Assembly: GCF_003202435.1 (NCBI RefSeq)
Contig: NZ_QJHK01000009.1
Coordinates: 1 to 64,000 of the forward strand
Direction: 5' to 3'
Length of the DNA stretch: 64,000 nt
Source of the DNA: Flavobacterium cheongpyeongense
Lineage (GTDB): Bacteria; Bacteroidota; Bacteroidia; Flavobacteriales; Flavobacteriaceae
Positions 29,103 through 36,735 of the stretch are shown one piece after another. Position numbers and translations under genes: made by a program. The first letter of the stretch is position 1. Each line of letters opens with the position of its first letter. Below the pieces are notes generated by a model. It saw nothing but the letters and a program-made list of their open reading frames with translations, was not told where the DNA came from and ran no database searches.

Positions 29103-31544
29103 ATGAATGTAAATACCATCAAAAAACTGTTATTTAGTTTACTGTTTTTAAGTTCACTAAACATGTTAAGTCAGGAGCTTGGAAAAGTAAGCGGAAAAGT
29201 ATCTTTAAGTGGAAATCTTCCTGCTCAGAATATTTCAATAAAGCTTAAAGGAACAAAGTACACAGCTGTTACCAATGCAAACGGACAGTATGAAATTAAG
29301 AATGTCAAACCTGGCAGCTATCTAGTTGCTATTAATTCTGTCGGGATTAAATCGGTAGAAGAAAAAATCGAGGTAATAGCAAAACAGACTACTACTAAAA
29401 ACTTTGCACTTTCTGAAAGTCAGGAAGATCTTGATGAAGTTATTATTACAAAAAACAAATACAAACAAGACAAGCCGTCTTTATCTTTACGCCTTCAGAC
29501 TCCGGTATTAGAGATCCCTCAGAATATTCAGATTGTTAGTTCTCAAACATTAAAAGATCAGCAAATTACCAGTATGAGCGACGGCGTTATTCGTAACGTG
29601 AGTGGAGCGGTGCGTTTAGAGCACTGGGGCGATATGTATACGAATATCTCCATGCGCGGATCACAAATTCAGGCATTTAGAAATGGCTTCAACGTAGTAT
29701 CTTCTTTCTGGGGACCACTAACTGAAGATATGAGTTTTGTCGATCACATTGAATTCGTAAAGGGTCCTGCAGGTTTTATGCTTTCAAGCGGTGACCCAAG
29801 CGGTCTGTACAATGTGGTAACAAAAAAACCAACCGGAATTACTAAAGGTGAGGCTAGCGTTTTAGCAGGAAGTTTCGATTTTTATCGTGCCAGTATTGAC
29901 TTAGACGGAAAATTTGATAAAGCCGGAAAATTCCTTTACCGTTTTAATGGTGCCTTTCAAAAAAAGGGATCTCACAGACCTTTTGAACATAATGATCGCT
30001 ACGTAATAGCCCCTGTTTTTTCTTATCAATTAAGCGATAAAACAAAAGTAACAGTAGAATATAACGGACAGTTTGCTAATACGAGCGAAGTAGGTTCGTA
30101 TTATGTTTTTAGTTCAGTAAATGAAGGCTATGCCACTACACCTGTTGATTTTACTATGACTCAGCCTGGTTTACCTGACACAAAAATTAATGATCACAGT
30201 GGTTATTTAATGTTTGAACACAATTTTGACAGTTATTGGAAATTAACAGCCCAGACTTCCTATTTTAAATATTTAATGGATGGTTACAGCTCCTGGCCAG
30301 GAGCGATTGGTCCCGTAAGTATTGATACTGATGCAAATGGTTCTTTAGATACTGAAGTTTTGTCTCAGGGAGAAATTATCAGAAGTGTTAGTATTTGGGA
30401 TGCAGAAAGCGATATGTTTTTAAGTCAGATTTTCCTGAATGGAAAATTCAATACAGGCCCTGTAAGTCATAAACTTTTAGGAGGCATGGATTTAGGGAGA
30501 AAAGATTATATGGCCGATTGGGGACAAACTCACGCATTAGATACTTTAGAAGATCCTTTTAATGTTTTAAATCCTGATTATGGAACACCGGCAAACGGGC
30601 TGCCAAATTTTGATGAAAGTACACCATTAAGCCAAAGGGCAGTTGGATTATATGGTCAGCAATTTGCAGCCGGATATGTTCAGGATGAATTAGGTTTCTT
30701 TGAAAATAAATTAAGACTTACTTTAGCAGCACGTTACACCTGGATTAAACAAACCAGCAGTTATAGTGATCCGGCTGCAGATAACCACATTACGCCTCGT
30801 ATAGGATTAAGCTGGTCAGTAACACCTTCTTTGGCTGTTTATGGAGTATATGATCAGGCTTTTACACCACAATCCGGAATTATCAGAAACGATGGAAAAG
30901 TAAAACCACTTACAGGCAGCAATACTGAACTTGGTATTAAAAAAGACTGGTTTAACGGAACATGGAACACTACATTGTCTGCTTACAGCATATTAAAAGA
31001 AAACGAACTTACTTCTGATCCTCTTAATTCAGGGCAAGAACAATATAGTGTAGTTTTAGGTAAAAAAAGAGCCAGGGGAATTGAATTTGATTTAAGAGGA
31101 AAAATTCTTGACGGTCTTAATCTTATTGCAAATTATGCTTTTACAGAATCTATTGTTGACGAAGTCGATCCACTCGTTTCACTGGCAACAGGTATCAAAA
31201 AAGGAGACATTGTCCCGGGTTATTCGAAACATGTTGCTAATGCGTGGTTAAATTACACTATATCAAATGGTACTCTTAAAGGATTAGGGGTTTCACTTGG
31301 AGGATCTTATCAGGCAGGACGCCATACTGATACCTGGAGCAAAGGACTTGAAAAACTCCCTAACTATTTCAGATTAGACGGAGGATTATCCTATGAAACC
31401 GGAAAACTAAAATTCACAGCCAACGTATTCAACATCCTTGATGAATACCTTTACAGCGGTTCTTATTATGAATGGTTACAAGCTTACTACTGGCAGACAG
31501 AACAGCCAATCAACGGAAGAATTGGAGTAACTTACAAGTTCTAA
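29103..31544 (+). CDS. TonB-dependent siderophore receptor
   Basis: An outer-membrane channel of 813 residues that takes up iron chelates with energy from TonB. A signal peptide (1-23) is followed by a carboxypeptidase-regulatory-like beta sandwich (about 28-110, GKVSGKVSLSGNLPAQNIS), then the plug domain (about 125-235, with PQNIQIVSSQTLKDQQ and VTKKPTG), and a 22-strand barrel ending in a terminal aromatic (GVTYKF). The plug signature is that of siderophore receptors rather than SusC-type glycan receptors, and no SusD partner follows. Has its own promoter and terminator. Confidence 0.9.
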   Translation: MNVNTIKKLLFSLLFLSSLNMLSQELGKVSGKVSLSGNLPAQNISIKLKGTKYTAVTNANGQYEIKNVKPGSYLVAINSVGIKSVEEKIEVIAKQTTTKNFALSESQEDLDEVIITKNKYKQDKPSLSLRLQTPVLEIPQNIQIVSSQTLKDQQITSMSDGVIRNVSGAVRLEHWGDMYTNISMRGSQIQAFRNGFNVVSSFWGPLTEDMSFVDHIEFVKGPAGFMLSSGDPSGLYNVVTKKPTGITKGEASVLAGSFDFYRASIDLDGKFDKAGKFLYRFNGAFQKKGSHRPFEHNDRYVIAPVFSYQLSDKTKVTVEYNGQFANTSEVGSYYVFSSVNEGYATTPVDFTMTQPGLPDTKINDHSGYLMFEHNFDSYWKLTAQTSYFKYLMDGYSSWPGAIGPVSIDTDANGSLDTEVLSQGEIIRSVSIWDAESDMFLSQIFLNGKFNTGPVSHKLLGGMDLGRKDYMADWGQTHALDTLEDPFNVLNPDYGTPANGLPNFDESTPLSQRAVGLYGQQFAAGYVQDELGFFENKLRLTLAARYTWIKQTSSYSDPAADNHITPRIGLSWSVTPSLAVYGVYDQAFTPQSGIIRNDGKVKPLTGSNTELGIKKDWFNGTWNTTLSAYSILKENELTSDPLNSGQEQYSVVLGKKRARGIEFDLRGKILDGLNLIANYAFTESIVDEVDPLVSLATGIKKGDIVPGYSKHVANAWLNYTISNGTLKGLGVSLGGSYQAGRHTDTWSKGLEKLPNYFRLDGGLSYETGKLKFTANVFNILDEYLYSGSYYEWLQAYYWQTEQPINGRIGVTYKF

Positions 31545-31564
31545 AAATAATGTCTTTTTAATAC

Positions 31565-31604
31565 AAAACCCGCCTCAAAGTGCTATTTTGAGGCGGTTTT
31601 TTTT
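31565..31604 (+). terminator. Terminator of the TonB-dependent receptor
   Basis: CCGCCTCAAA (31570-31579) pairs with TTTGAGGCGG (31587-31596), flanked by A and T runs. Confidence 0.9.
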
Positions 31605-31667
31605 ATTTAAATTCTACTACTAAACCCACATTTAAATTAGTGGTCGTTAGCATTTAATATCCCAAAA

Positions 31668-32042
31668 TTACATTGGTATTCTGGGATCAAAGTCGTTATC
31701 ATTATCCGGAGCTGCGGCTTCAAGCTCAGACTTTTTAGAACTGCCCGAGTTTAAAATATCATAATTTGTTTTAGAATAATTATCTGATATTTTATCCAAT
31801 GATTTTGAAATTCTTCGCACAGCTAATATTAAAATTACCGCACCAATGAAAATAGCTGAAACACCAACATTTTCTGAAAAGAACTTTTGTCCAAATAATT
31901 CAAATTCGGTTTTTCCTGAACTTTTTAATGAAATAAGCCATATTCCAAGTCCTGCAATCAGCAATGCAAAAAAACAAACTATTATTCCAAAAATCAGAGT
32001 CGATTTATGAAACGAATTGTGAGCTTTAGAATTTACCTCCAT
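31668..32042 (-). CDS. Small membrane protein with two hydrophobic segments, unknown
   Basis: Begins MEVNSKAHNSFHK from the ATG at 32042 and has 124 residues. Two hydrophobic segments (about 14-38 and 58-76) are separated by a short polar loop containing LFGQKFFSENVGVSA, followed by a basic stretch (VRRISKSLDK) and an acidic, likely unfolded tail ending DNDNDFDPRIPM. No family recognised. An upstream TTG start is possible (32075), but a TATATTTG box (32063-32070, minus) overlaps that region and supports the ATG. Its neighbours give no clue: it lies between the TonB receptor and the repeat cluster. Confidence 0.6.
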   Translation of the reverse strand: MEVNSKAHNSFHKSTLIFGIIVCFFALLIAGLGIWLISLKSSGKTEFELFGQKFFSENVGVSAIFIGAVILILAVRRISKSLDKISDNYSKTNYDILNSGSSKKSELEAAAPDNDNDFDPRIPM

Positions 32043-32062
32043 ATCTATAACATATTTATAAT

Positions 32063-32070
32063 CAAATATA
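32063..32070 (-). promoter_or_regulatory. Probable -7 box of the small membrane protein gene
   Basis: TATATTTG on the minus strand matches TAnnTTTG; 21 nt upstream of the ATG at 32042. No clear -33 element. Confidence 0.4.
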
Positions 32071-32240
32071 TACAAATATTTAATACGATTTTAGCATTTA
32101 TTAGTTTTTTGATATTTTAATCTATCAATTTAGCTTGGCTTTATACAATAAAAGCTATGGTTCTTTTCTCACAACTCAAAAAAAGATTATCATTTACAGA
32201 ATTATTAATCTATAAAAAGCCATTTCCTTTTTAGAATTTT

Positions 32241-32320
32241 CAGGAGCTGTTCCTGCTGTACGCTGTATCTTTTATGCCGAACCCCGGCACAAAAGGATGC
32301 CTCTTCCATCAGGGCTAGGG
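32241..32320 (-). repeat. Dispersed flavobacterial hairpin repeat, copy A
   Basis: Read on the minus strand it has CCCTAGCCCTGATGGAAG, GGCATCCTTTTGTGCC, loop GGGGTTC, GGCATAAAAGATACAGCG, then AGCAGGAACAGCTCC. The stem carries the same mismatch as copy B, which points to local duplication. Confidence 0.75.
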
Positions 32321-32414
32321 CATTCAGTTTTATAAGAAAGTTGTTGAAAAATTAATTCACAAGAAAGATAGTTATCGAATATTTTTTGCAACGACAGTGC
32401 CGATTCCGGAGCTG

Positions 32415-32483
32415 AATCTGGTGGTCGATTGCATTGGGTACCTGCTTAAATTATGAAGCCAACTCGTAGCTTTTGCAAGGCGG
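32415..32483 (+). repeat. RAYT-linked REP element, unit 1
   Basis: Aligns with the units at 32605 and 33282 (TCTGGTGGTCGATTGCAT, GGGTACCTGCTTAAATTATG, AGCTTTTGCAAGGCGG). It holds a small hairpin GCTTT-TGC-AAGGC equal in position to GCGTT-TGC-AACGC of the other units. Same orientation as unit 2. Confidence 0.7.
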
Positions 32484-32558
32484 CTGCTATTTCAAATCCG
32501 CTGTATCTTTTATGCCGAACCCCGGCACAAAAGGATGCCGCTGCCATCGGCTAGGGCT
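32482..32558 (-). repeat. Dispersed flavobacterial hairpin repeat, copy B
   Basis: On the minus strand: TAGCCGATGGCAGCGGC, ATCCTTTTGTGCCGGGG, TTCGGCATAAAAGATACAGC. Abuts REP unit 1. Nearly the same core as copy A, including the changed base in the right arm of the stem. Confidence 0.75.
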
Positions 32559-32604
32559 CTGGGTTTCATGAGAAAATTTTGTTAGGAATTGATTCATTTC
32601 AGAT

Positions 32605-32677
32605 AACTCTGGTGCTTGATTGCATCGAGTACCTACTTCCTTTTAAATACTAAACAGAGCGTTTGCAACGCGGATAA
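32605..32677 (+). repeat. RAYT-linked REP element, unit 2 (left boundary)
   Basis: AACTCTGGTGCTTGATTGC at its left, CGAGTACCTACTT, then GCGTTTGCAACGCGGATAA at 32659-32677. It ends 3 bases before the transposase stop codon and is in inverted orientation to unit 3 on the other side of that gene. Confidence 0.8.
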
Positions 32678-32679
32678 CA

Positions 32680-33234
32680 TTACCATAAAGGTTCTACCAT
32701 TACATTACAAAAAACATTATTTTCCTCTTCATAATTTCTATAACTGCTATTAACAAAATCTCTTTCATGAAAAACAATTTCGGCTTCGACAGGATTGTAA
32801 TGAATATAGTTTATTCGCTGCTCAATCTTTTCTAAAGTATCTAATATAACAGGATGAAAGCCATCCTTCCATAACTTATAGTTTTTCGCTCTATCTGATT
32901 TTTGAGCTTCGTAACTAAATTTACGTAATAACCATTCTCGCCTGCTTTCCGGAAATTCTTTGATCGCTTCTATGAGTTTCTTTGAGGTAAATTTTTTGAA
33001 ATCCCTAATAACATTTTGTAATTCGCCATCAGCTGCTGAAACAATTAAATGAATGTGACTGGACATATAAACGTAAGCATGCACGCTTAATCCTTTTTCT
33101 TTGATACAGTAATTTAAGGAATCATCTAAAATATTGCAATACACAGGTCTCACAAATAAATCTACCCAATCTACAACTGTTATGGTAATAAAAGTGGGGA
33201 TAGTACTATCGATAACTTTATATTTTTCAGACAT
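32680..33234 (-). CDS. REP-associated tyrosine transposase (RAYT), IS200/Y1 family
   Basis: A single-strand DNA HUH transposase-like enzyme, 184 residues. The metal-binding HUH motif is H60-I61-H62 in YMSSHIHLIV. The nucleophilic tyrosine is in the helix YIHYNPVEAEIV (Y143 or Y146), and the phrase YNPVEAE is typical of RAYTs rather than of IS200 TnpA. The gene lies between two REP-like units in inverted orientation (32605-32677 and 33282-33355) that end close to its stop and about 48 nt before its start. Known RAYTs act on such REP hairpins and are usually kept as single-copy domesticated genes. No TnpB or passenger gene accompanies it. Confidence 0.85.
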   Translation of the reverse strand: MSEKYKVIDSTIPTFITITVVDWVDLFVRPVYCNILDDSLNYCIKEKGLSVHAYVYMSSHIHLIVSAADGELQNVIRDFKKFTSKKLIEAIKEFPESRREWLLRKFSYEAQKSDRAKNYKLWKDGFHPVILDTLEKIEQRINYIHYNPVEAEIVFHERDFVNSSYRNYEEENNVFCNVMVEPLW

Positions 33235-33281
33235 TGATTTTTAAAATAGATGCAACGGTTTTATAAGCTATTTTGATTTAA

Positions 33282-33355
33282 TTATCCGCGTTGTAAACGC
33301 TACGTTTTGATTTCATAATTTAAGTAGGTACTCGATGCAATCGAGCACCAGAGTT
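33282..33355 (-). repeat. RAYT-linked REP element, unit 3 (right boundary, inverted)
   Basis: Reverse complement aligns with unit 2 over its full length: CTCTGGTGCTCGATTGC, CGAGTACCTACTTAAATT, TAGCGTTTACAACGCGG. It holds two small hairpins, CTCGAT-GCA-ATCGAG and GCGTT-GTA-AACGC. Confidence 0.8.
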
Positions 33356-33384
33356 GTTGATAAAACGAGCGGTAGTTGACAATA

Positions 33385-33930
33385 TTACTCTTGCAACAAT
33401 TTTTCGATTACTCTTAATCCTTCTGAGTTATATCCCTCTAATGAAATGTATTCATAATAACCTATCTTTTCTACAATTTTAACCGTAAGTTCTTTTGAAA
33501 GCATTGATATCTTAATTAAAAAATCTAAATTTTCCCAAACATATAAGCTTGTTTCGCATTTTCTATTTAAATCTAGTATTTTGATTATTAGATAAGCTCT
33601 ATTGATTAGCGTATCATTTTTAATCAAATTGTAAACATCATCATTTTCATCTGGTCGACGACTGCCTTCGCCAGTTATAATACTTCTTGATAATAACTCA
33701 ACTTGATCTAGCGACCAGTTTTCTATATCATTAATCAAGGAATTCCAACCATTACTATCAAAAACTCTTTCTAAAATATTTATAACATCATCACAACCAT
33801 ATCCTAAAATCCAATAATCACTATCAATTGTTTCATACGTGAGGATATAATTATACAATTCAAGAGCAACTCTATTCTCTGTTTTCGTTAAACATCTATT
33901 TCCAAATTTTGCCTTTAAGTCTTGAATCAT
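33385..33930 (-). CDS. Hypothetical protein, 181 residues
   Basis: No family recognised. The sequence is mostly helical in appearance, rich in I, L, N and D, with no signal peptide or membrane segment, so it is probably cytosolic. It begins MIQDLKAKFGNRCL, has an aromatic-acid patch (SDYWILGYGCDDVINIL) near residues 37-53 and ends ISLEGYNSEGLRVIEKLLQE. It lies between the RAYT and the nuclease-like gene on the same strand, 84 nt from the latter, so it could be transcribed with that gene and be its partner or immunity protein. That is a guess from position. Confidence 0.6.
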   Translation of the reverse strand: MIQDLKAKFGNRCLTKTENRVALELYNYILTYETIDSDYWILGYGCDDVINILERVFDSNGWNSLINDIENWSLDQVELLSRSIITGEGSRRPDENDDVYNLIKNDTLINRAYLIIKILDLNRKCETSLYVWENLDFLIKISMLSKELTVKIVEKIGYYEYISLEGYNSEGLRVIEKLLQE

Positions 33931-34013
33931 TGATTGTTTTTATATTTCTTTGCACAAATCTCTCTGTTGATGCGAGCATTTCACTAGTGTACATTTAGAT
34001 TTTTACTGAACGC

Positions 34014-34925
34014 TTATCTAAACAAAGAATTGAAGTTTATATAGATATTACCAGTTTCGCTAGCTTTTCTTCTTTTTTTAAATAATAAATCAGGAAGGGT
34101 TATTCTATTATCTAATACTGCAAGTAAATCAATTCCGTCCATTATAATTATCGATTTAAAATCCGAAGAGATAGCTTCAGAAGTAACACCATCAATCGAG
34201 ATTAACAAGCCCGCAGCATTTTTAAATTTTGTTTCAACTTTAAAACAAAAAGTTGCTAAATCACTTCTATTTACTTCCGATGCCCACTTTGCCTCAAGTA
34301 AATAATCTGTACTTTGAAATGTAAACGCTCCGTCAATTTGTTCACCATGTATTTTAAATGAACCCTTTGGTTCCAAATCGAAAAGTAAAAACAAACTATA
34401 AAGAAATTTTTCAAATTTAAATCCTCTTTGTTGAAAATTTCTATTGATTGCTATTTTATTAAACTCCTCTTTTAATTGAAAAAGTTCTTGCTCAAGAGAC
34501 AAAGCTTTTTTTGTTGCTTGTTCAGCTTTAGCTTTTCTATTTTTTGCTTCTTCTTGCTCTTGTGTTATTTGAATAAAACCTTTTGTAAAGCTTCTTAAGT
34601 TATTTACAGCCTCTTTCGCTTTCTTAGTTTTAGAACCGTCTTCATCCCAATACTGAAGATTACTAAAATCATTAAAATCTGTAACAGCTAAAATTAAATT
34701 CATAAGATCATTTTCGAAAAGATCTAACCTATTTGTCATTCTATTAAGTAATTCCTTTACAATTTCCCTTTTAGTTACGCTCCAGTTAATAGTACCAATT
34801 ATCGCAGTATTATCAATAGTCAGTTTTATAAATTGTTGCAAATCTTCTTTTCTCCAATAAATAACTGATAAGGCTTCTTTTAAGGATAAAATTGCTTGCG
34901 GAGAAATTTTCTTTTTTTGTTCCAT
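34014..34925 (-). CDS. Coiled-coil protein with a PD-(D/E)XK nuclease-like C-terminal domain
   Basis: 303 residues from the ATG at 34925 (an in-frame TTG lies 15 nt further up). An N-terminal helical domain (about 1-110, with SLKEALSVIYWRKEDLQQF and LLNRMTNRLD) leads into a Lys/Glu/Gln-rich coiled coil (about 115-165). The C-terminal domain (about 165-270) starts RGFKFEKFLYSLF and has the nuclease core GEQIDGAF ... YLLEAKW, i.e. an aspartate followed by ExK, as in Mrr-type restriction endonucleases and other REases. No methylase or helicase is adjacent, so it would act alone or with the small gene at 33385. Anti-phage or modified-DNA restriction is plausible but unproven. Confidence 0.7.
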   Translation of the reverse strand: MEQKKKISPQAILSLKEALSVIYWRKEDLQQFIKLTIDNTAIIGTINWSVTKREIVKELLNRMTNRLDLFENDLMNLILAVTDFNDFSNLQYWDEDGSKTKKAKEAVNNLRSFTKGFIQITQEQEEAKNRKAKAEQATKKALSLEQELFQLKEEFNKIAINRNFQQRGFKFEKFLYSLFLLFDLEPKGSFKIHGEQIDGAFTFQSTDYLLEAKWASEVNRSDLATFCFKVETKFKNAAGLLISIDGVTSEAISSDFKSIIIMDGIDLLAVLDNRITLPDLLFKKRRKASETGNIYINFNSLFR

Positions 34926-35203
34926 TTTTAATGATTTCAATAGCTAATGTAAGCTTTTTTTTAATGCTCTTGGCACAATTTCAGTTTGAACATATAGTCG
35001 AAACATTTTACAGTTATTTTAAAGTAATCAATCTATTATAAAAAGCATTAGTAAATAAAAACATCAATTAACCATTCCAAACCACCAAGTACAAACACCC
35101 GTTTTTCCACACCAAAAAAATCCCCAACTTTCTCTAAATTTATCCCCAAATAAATCCCATTTTAGCATTACCAAATAAAACACTTCCTTAAAACATAATT
35201 TTA

Positions 35204-36412
35204 ATGAATAAAAATATAAGAGCTCTTTTTGAAATCGCTCAAAAAGAGACCCGAAAAATAATAGGTTTAATGTCCGGAACTTCGCTTGACGGACTTGATA
35301 TTGCGCTTTGTGCTATTTCTGGTGCGGGCGAAAATACCGCTGTAAAAATTCTGGAATTCGAAACCATCAATTATACCGAAGACATTAAAACCGAAATCCG
35401 TAAAGTGTTTGCCCGGAAAACAATCGATTTCCAGCATTTGGCTTTACTGAACGAATGGATTGGTCTTTTACACGCCGGAATGGTCTACGATTGTCTTCAA
35501 AAATGGAATATTCCCGCACACGAAGTCGACTTAATCGCCTCGCACGGACAAACGGTTTTGCATGCTCCTAAGTTTTTGCATCAGCAGGAAAAATTTCCCA
35601 ATGCGACTTTGCAAATTGGCGATGGCGATCATATTGCCGTAAAAACCGGAATTATTACACTCTCTGATTTCAGGCAAAAACATGTGGCTGCGGGTGGCGA
35701 AGGAGCGCCTTTGGCGGTTTATGGTGATTATTTGTTATTCAGCCAAAAAGGCGAAAACCGAATCATGCTCAACATGGGCGGCATCGCGAATTTCACGTAT
35801 TTGCCTGCTTCGCTAAACGCCGAGGAAGTTTTCGTTACCGATACCGGAACGGCTAATACCTTAATCGACATTTTTACCAAACACTTTTTCCCTGAAAAAA
35901 GTTACGACAAAGATGCTGAAATCGCGCAACAGGGAATCGTAAATCAGGAACTTTTAAGCGAACTTAAAAACGATGCTTTCTTCCGTAAAAGTTTCCCGAA
36001 AACCATCGGTCAGGAATTGTTCAATAAAGGTTTTGTTGATTCGGCACTTTCAAAAACCAATCTCGAAAACATTTCGGCACCAGATTTACTGGCTACTTTA
36101 ACACGTCTGAGCGCAGAGACCATTGTCGAAGCGATTCAGTTTGTGGTAAAAAATACCGGAACGCCAATTAGCGAATTCAAAGTATATCTGTCGGGAGGCG
36201 GTACAAACAATCCGTTATTGGTGAAATGGCTAAAAGAATTATTGCCTTGCGAATTTCAAAAAAGCGATGATCTGGGGGTTTTAAGTGATGCTAAAGAAGC
36301 AGTCTTATTTGCACTTTTGGCAAACGAAACAGTAGCCGGAGGCGATTATAATTTTGGAAACAAGAAAGGAATTCCTTCTGTAACAATGGGTAAAATTTCT
36401 TTTCCGGATTAA
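35204..36412 (+). CDS. anmK: Anhydro-N-acetylmuramic acid kinase
   Basis: Phosphorylates and opens 1,6-anhydro-MurNAc from recycled peptidoglycan, giving MurNAc-6-phosphate. The 402-residue protein has the ASKHA nucleotide-binding fold: phosphate-1 loop SGTSLDG (24-30), HGQTVLHAP, the NMGGIANFTYL segment, FVTDTGTANTLID, and the C-terminal LSGGGTNNPLL adenosine motif. It is slightly longer than the usual 370 residues, mainly at the N-terminus. It opens a run of same-strand genes for murein salvage (GHL10, AmpG-like, GNAT, NagZ-like), though a 323-bp gap with a dispersed repeat separates it from the next gene. Confidence 0.93.
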   Translation: MNKNIRALFEIAQKETRKIIGLMSGTSLDGLDIALCAISGAGENTAVKILEFETINYTEDIKTEIRKVFARKTIDFQHLALLNEWIGLLHAGMVYDCLQKWNIPAHEVDLIASHGQTVLHAPKFLHQQEKFPNATLQIGDGDHIAVKTGIITLSDFRQKHVAAGGEGAPLAVYGDYLLFSQKGENRIMLNMGGIANFTYLPASLNAEEVFVTDTGTANTLIDIFTKHFFPEKSYDKDAEIAQQGIVNQELLSELKNDAFFRKSFPKTIGQELFNKGFVDSALSKTNLENISAPDLLATLTRLSAETIVEAIQFVVKNTGTPISEFKVYLSGGGTNNPLLVKWLKELLPCEFQKSDDLGVLSDAKEAVLFALLANETVAGGDYNFGNKKGIPSVTMGKISFPD

Positions 36413-36735
36413 TTTTAAACTTTGGGATACTATTTTTGGAATGTTCTCAAAAAAGCAAAATGTTTCTCTTTAGCCCCGATTACTTCACTTAACTTTTATT
36501 TTAATCGGAGTTCTGTGAACTTCGTTTATAACGGAAAGCGGGACGATACTTGCTGAAAATACCTAATCTTTCTGCTTCAAAAATTAATAATCAAGTTCAG
36601 ACACAAAACTAATCTTATAAAAAGCCAAAACAATGACATGAAAACCAAATAAATAGTGTTGAAATTATAATTTATGAATTATTTATTATAGTCGACTAAA
36701 AAAACTATTTTTGGTTTCTGTTAAAAAAGATTGAA
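36413..36735. other. Intergenic region after anmK
   Basis: No gene. It holds a diverged dispersed hairpin repeat (36471-36560) and AT-rich DNA that should carry the promoter of the GHL10 gene. No TAnnTTTG box with good spacing was found; TATTTTTGG at 36431-36439 faces the right way but is far from the gene. Confidence 0.4.
36471..36560 (+). repeat. Dispersed flavobacterial hairpin repeat, copy F (different core)
   Basis: Starts TAGCCCCGATTACTTCAC and ends AACGGAAAGCGGGACGATAC, the conserved outer words. The inner hairpin is instead GAGTTC-TGT-GAACTTC, so only the ends are shared with copies A to C. Confidence 0.55.
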
